Shown: in pieces, positions 62,328-64,000 of the stretch | How the letters are laid out: every line of letters begins with the position of its first letter | Numbering within the stretch: position 1 is the stretch's first letter | Source of the DNA: Poriferisodalis sp965208895 | GTDB taxonomy: Bacteria; Actinomycetota; Acidimicrobiia; Acidimicrobiales; Poriferisodalaceae | Reading direction: 5' to 3' | Assembly: GCF_965208895.1 (NCBI RefSeq) | Contig: NZ_OZ242363.1 | Coordinates: forward strand, 1,116,001-1,180,000 | Length of the DNA stretch: 64,000 nt | Translations under genes and position numbers: made by a program | The notes under the pieces: generated by a model | Seen by the model: only the letters and a program-made list of their open reading frames with translations | The model's database searches: none | Told to the model about the DNA's origin: nothing

Positions 62328-62559
62328 CGACGACCCGAAGTCCCGAGACGGCCGCGACATCTCGAATCGCCTGCTGTATCGCGTCCCAACGGGTCGGGGC
62401 TTCGCGATCAAACTCCACGGTGCGGTGTCCGATGCTGGCGTCGGTGCAGCCCGCCAGGTAGAGCGCCTCGAGATTGGCGTCGTCAAGCAGGTCACGACCC
62501 TCGGTGACCAGCACAAAGTGGTGGACGGCACGGCATTCAGCCGAAAGTGACTGAGCCAC
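62248..62559 (-). CDS. Truncated relative of a small two-part HTH protein family
   Basis: A 103-residue frame with HHFVLVTEGRDLLDDANLEA, LYLAGCTDASIGHRTVEFDR and REAPTRWDAIQQAIRDVAAV followed by SGLRVVDV. This N-terminal pattern is shared by small bacterial proteins that normally continue into an EIA-RTGR-type helix-turn-helix. Here the expected HTH is absent and the tail is Arg/Ser/Pro-rich, so the gene is likely truncated or frameshifted. The start is a GTG with a weak GAGGGG site. Family recognition is from general pattern memory and is tentative. Confidence 0.4.
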   Translation of the reverse strand: MAQSLSAECRAVHHFVLVTEGRDLLDDANLEALYLAGCTDASIGHRTVEFDREAPTRWDAIQQAIRDVAAVSGLRVVDVRDSIDTVPTGPTAPSRRRSRFVSQ

Positions 62560-62602
62560 GGCCCCTCAACGATTCGGTGGCACAGGTCATCTATGGCACC
62601 AA

Positions 62603-63370
62603 CTAGAGCTGCAGGTAGGAATCGAGGCCGATCGTGACGCCGGGGTAGTCGGCAATTGCCTTGCAGGCCAGCAGCACGCCCGGCATGAACGACACTCGAT
62701 CCATGCTGTCGTGGCGGATGGTGAGCGTCTCGCCCGCCGTGCCCAGCATCACCTGCTGGTGCGCCACGAGGCCTCGCAGCCGGACGGAGTGAACCGGAAT
62801 GCCGCCGGGACCCTTGCCGCCCCGCGCGCCCGGCAGCACTTCGTCCTGGGTGGGATCTGGGGCCCAGTCGCCCGAGGCCGCCGCCATGGCACGCGCGGTC
62901 TGCATGGCAGTACCCGAGGGCGCATCGACTTTGTTGTCGTGGTGGAGCTCGATGATCTCAGCGGTCGGGAAGAACGGCGCGGCCAGCTCAGCAAACCGCA
63001 TCATGAGCACCGCACCGATCGCAAAGTTGGGGGCGATGAGGCAGTTGCTCGCGGTGAACGCCTCCCGACACCGCTCATAGTCGTCGGGGTCGAGACCGCT
63101 GGTGCCGACCACCGCATGAACGCCATGCGCCGCACACCATGCCAAGTTCTCCCGCGCCGCAGCGGCAACTGTGAAGTCCACTGCGACATCGACCGCAGCC
63201 GGATCGACCTCTGCGGCAGACGCCACGATGTCGATGCTGTCGGTGACGTCGCGCTGGCCTGGAGCACCGGGGTCCACCCCGGCCGCGAGTTCCAAGCCTC
63301 CGTCGGCGTCGACCGCCTCGCAGACGGTGGCGCCCATGCGCCCGCCCGCACCGAAGACCAGCACCCTCAC
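62603..63370 (-). CDS. dapB: 4-hydroxy-tetrahydrodipicolinate reductase
   Basis: A 255-residue reductase. The N-terminal VLVFGAGGRMG binds NAD(P)H, AVVGTSGLDP is the family loop, and ELHHDNKVDAPSGTAMQTAR carries H143, the catalytic K147 and the substrate-binding PSGT. It performs the second step after DapA. The GTG at 63370 gives the standard N-terminus; the frame is open 22 codons further. It lies 171 bases downstream of the pnp stop on the same strand, as in other actinobacteria. Confidence 0.95.
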   Translation of the reverse strand: MRVLVFGAGGRMGATVCEAVDADGGLELAAGVDPGAPGQRDVTDSIDIVASAAEVDPAAVDVAVDFTVAAAARENLAWCAAHGVHAVVGTSGLDPDDYERCREAFTASNCLIAPNFAIGAVLMMRFAELAAPFFPTAEIIELHHDNKVDAPSGTAMQTARAMAAASGDWAPDPTQDEVLPGARGGKGPGGIPVHSVRLRGLVAHQQVMLGTAGETLTIRHDSMDRVSFMPGVLLACKAIADYPGVTIGLDSYLQL

Positions 63371-63505
63371 GGTCGCCACGCTAGTAGCGCCCGGAGGCCG
63401 AGCCGGGGCCCGGCAGCCCGCCAGCGCAGCGAACAAGACCGACGCGCATGGGTTCGTCGGCGAGTAGGCCCGCCGGTGGACGCTGCTGCTGCAAAGCGTT
63501 CGAGT

Positions 63506-63535
63506 CAGCCCGGCAGCAACGAGGCTGCCGGGCTG
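63506..63535 (-). terminator. Strong hairpin after pnp, probable terminator
   Basis: CAGCCCGGCAGC and GCTGCCGGGCTG form a perfect 12-base stem with a 6-base loop, beginning six bases after the pnp stop. The following bases lack a T-run, as is common in high-GC actinobacteria. Confidence 0.7.
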
Positions 63536-63541
63536 CGTTGG

Positions 63542-64000
63542 TCAACGCCGGCCGCGACGCCGGCCCGAACCCCGTCCGGACTGCTCGAGCTCGGGCCCGA
63601 GGTCGCCGTACACGCCCTTGGCGATCTGCTCAAAGTGCTGGCCGAACGACACGTCCTCCCGGACTGTGCCGCTGCGCGCCGGTGCGGCAGCGTCGTCGCC
63701 GTCATCCCTGCTGACAGCGGGTGCCTCACCCGACGTCCCCGCCGACGCGGCGACGGGTGCAGGCGTGCGAGACCGGCGTGTGCCGTTGCCGTTGCTTCCC
63801 CGGTCACGCCCGCGATCGCGATCACGGCCATCGGCGCGATCACGGTCACGCTGCGGCACGCGGACGTCGTCGCCGAATCCATCGTCGTCACCCTCGGTGC
63901 CTCCGACCTGAGTCGGATCAGCCGGCGTGAGGCTGATCTTGCCGTTGGGATCGATCTCCTCGACAATGACGCTGATCACGTCGCCCAGCTCAAGCACTTC
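63542..64000 (-). CDS. pnp: Polynucleotide phosphorylase, C-terminal end (truncated by window)
   Basis: The last 152 residues of a protein whose start lies beyond base 64000. The visible beginning EVLELGDVISVIVEEIDPNG KISL-type strand is the end of an S1 RNA-binding domain as in PNPase. It is followed by a long Asp/Arg-rich disordered tail (DRDRADGRDRDRGRDRGS) and a basic end GRGSGRRRGRR, which actinobacterial PNPases often carry. PNPase degrades RNA 3' to 5' using phosphate. The position next to dapB supports the call over other S1 proteins. Confidence 0.75.
   Translation of the reverse strand, partial: EVLELGDVISVIVEEIDPNGKISLTPADPTQVGGTEGDDDGFGDDVRVPQRDRDRADGRDRDRGRDRGSNGNGTRRSRTPAPVAASAGTSGEAPAVSRDDGDDAAAPARSGTVREDVSFGQHFEQIAKGVYGDLGPELEQSGRGSGRRRGRR

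Overview
The window is high-GC bacterial DNA with dense, mostly short-spaced genes. It probably comes from an actinobacterium, and the class Acidimicrobiia is a plausible but unproven guess. The reasons are the GC-rich third codon positions, two DUF222/HNH (13E12-type) proteins with actinobacterial LexA-type boxes, an F420-type LLM oxidoreductase, acyl-CoA and P450 genes, and a dapA-rnj / dapB / pnp / ftsK neighbourhood like that of other actinobacteria.

Left part (1-26 kb): a truncated ABC/AAA-type ATPase is paired with a DUF4276 (Toprim-like) protein, a layout resembling split OLD-type defence modules. A lone HigA-type antitoxin follows, then an unusual family A DNA polymerase with a proofreading domain and an inserted block. 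Next come an MFS exporter, an SDR dehydrogenase, an alpha/beta hydrolase and an SMP-30 lactonase. The DNA-end-processing pair sbcD-sbcC comes next, then a DUF222-HNH protein and a run of acyl-CoA/CoA and redox genes (CoA NUDIX, acyl-CoA dehydrogenase, CoA transferase, nitroreductase, class III aminotransferase, LLM enzyme). Two membrane-protein genes, an EamA exporter and a secreted repeat protein with a 20-G tract at its start end this part.

Centre (26.6-42.6 kb): a catabolic island. An SDR, a phytanoyl-CoA-dioxygenase-like enzyme, an SMP-30 lactonase and a LacI regulator read rightward. They converge on a leftward operon that looks like inositol or inositol-derivative uptake and degradation: IolE-like, sugar-binding lipoprotein, a very large ABC permease, ABC ATPase, a Gfo/Idh dehydrogenase, IolD and IolG. 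A metallo-beta-lactamase-fold hydrolase and a P450 follow, transcribed divergently.

Right part (42.7-64 kb): housekeeping genes (ftsK, dapA, RNase J, dapB, the C-terminus of pnp) are interleaved with accessory DNA. The accessory genes are a tandem Uma2 duplication, a second DUF222-HNH paralogue with the same LexA-like box, a complete IS1634-type element, and a lower-GC gene for a GHKL-ATPase/DUF3883 protein. Between rnj and dapB sit a DUF433/DUF5615 toxin-antitoxin pair and a decayed, translationally coupled operon. No rRNA, tRNA or CRISPR array was recognised.
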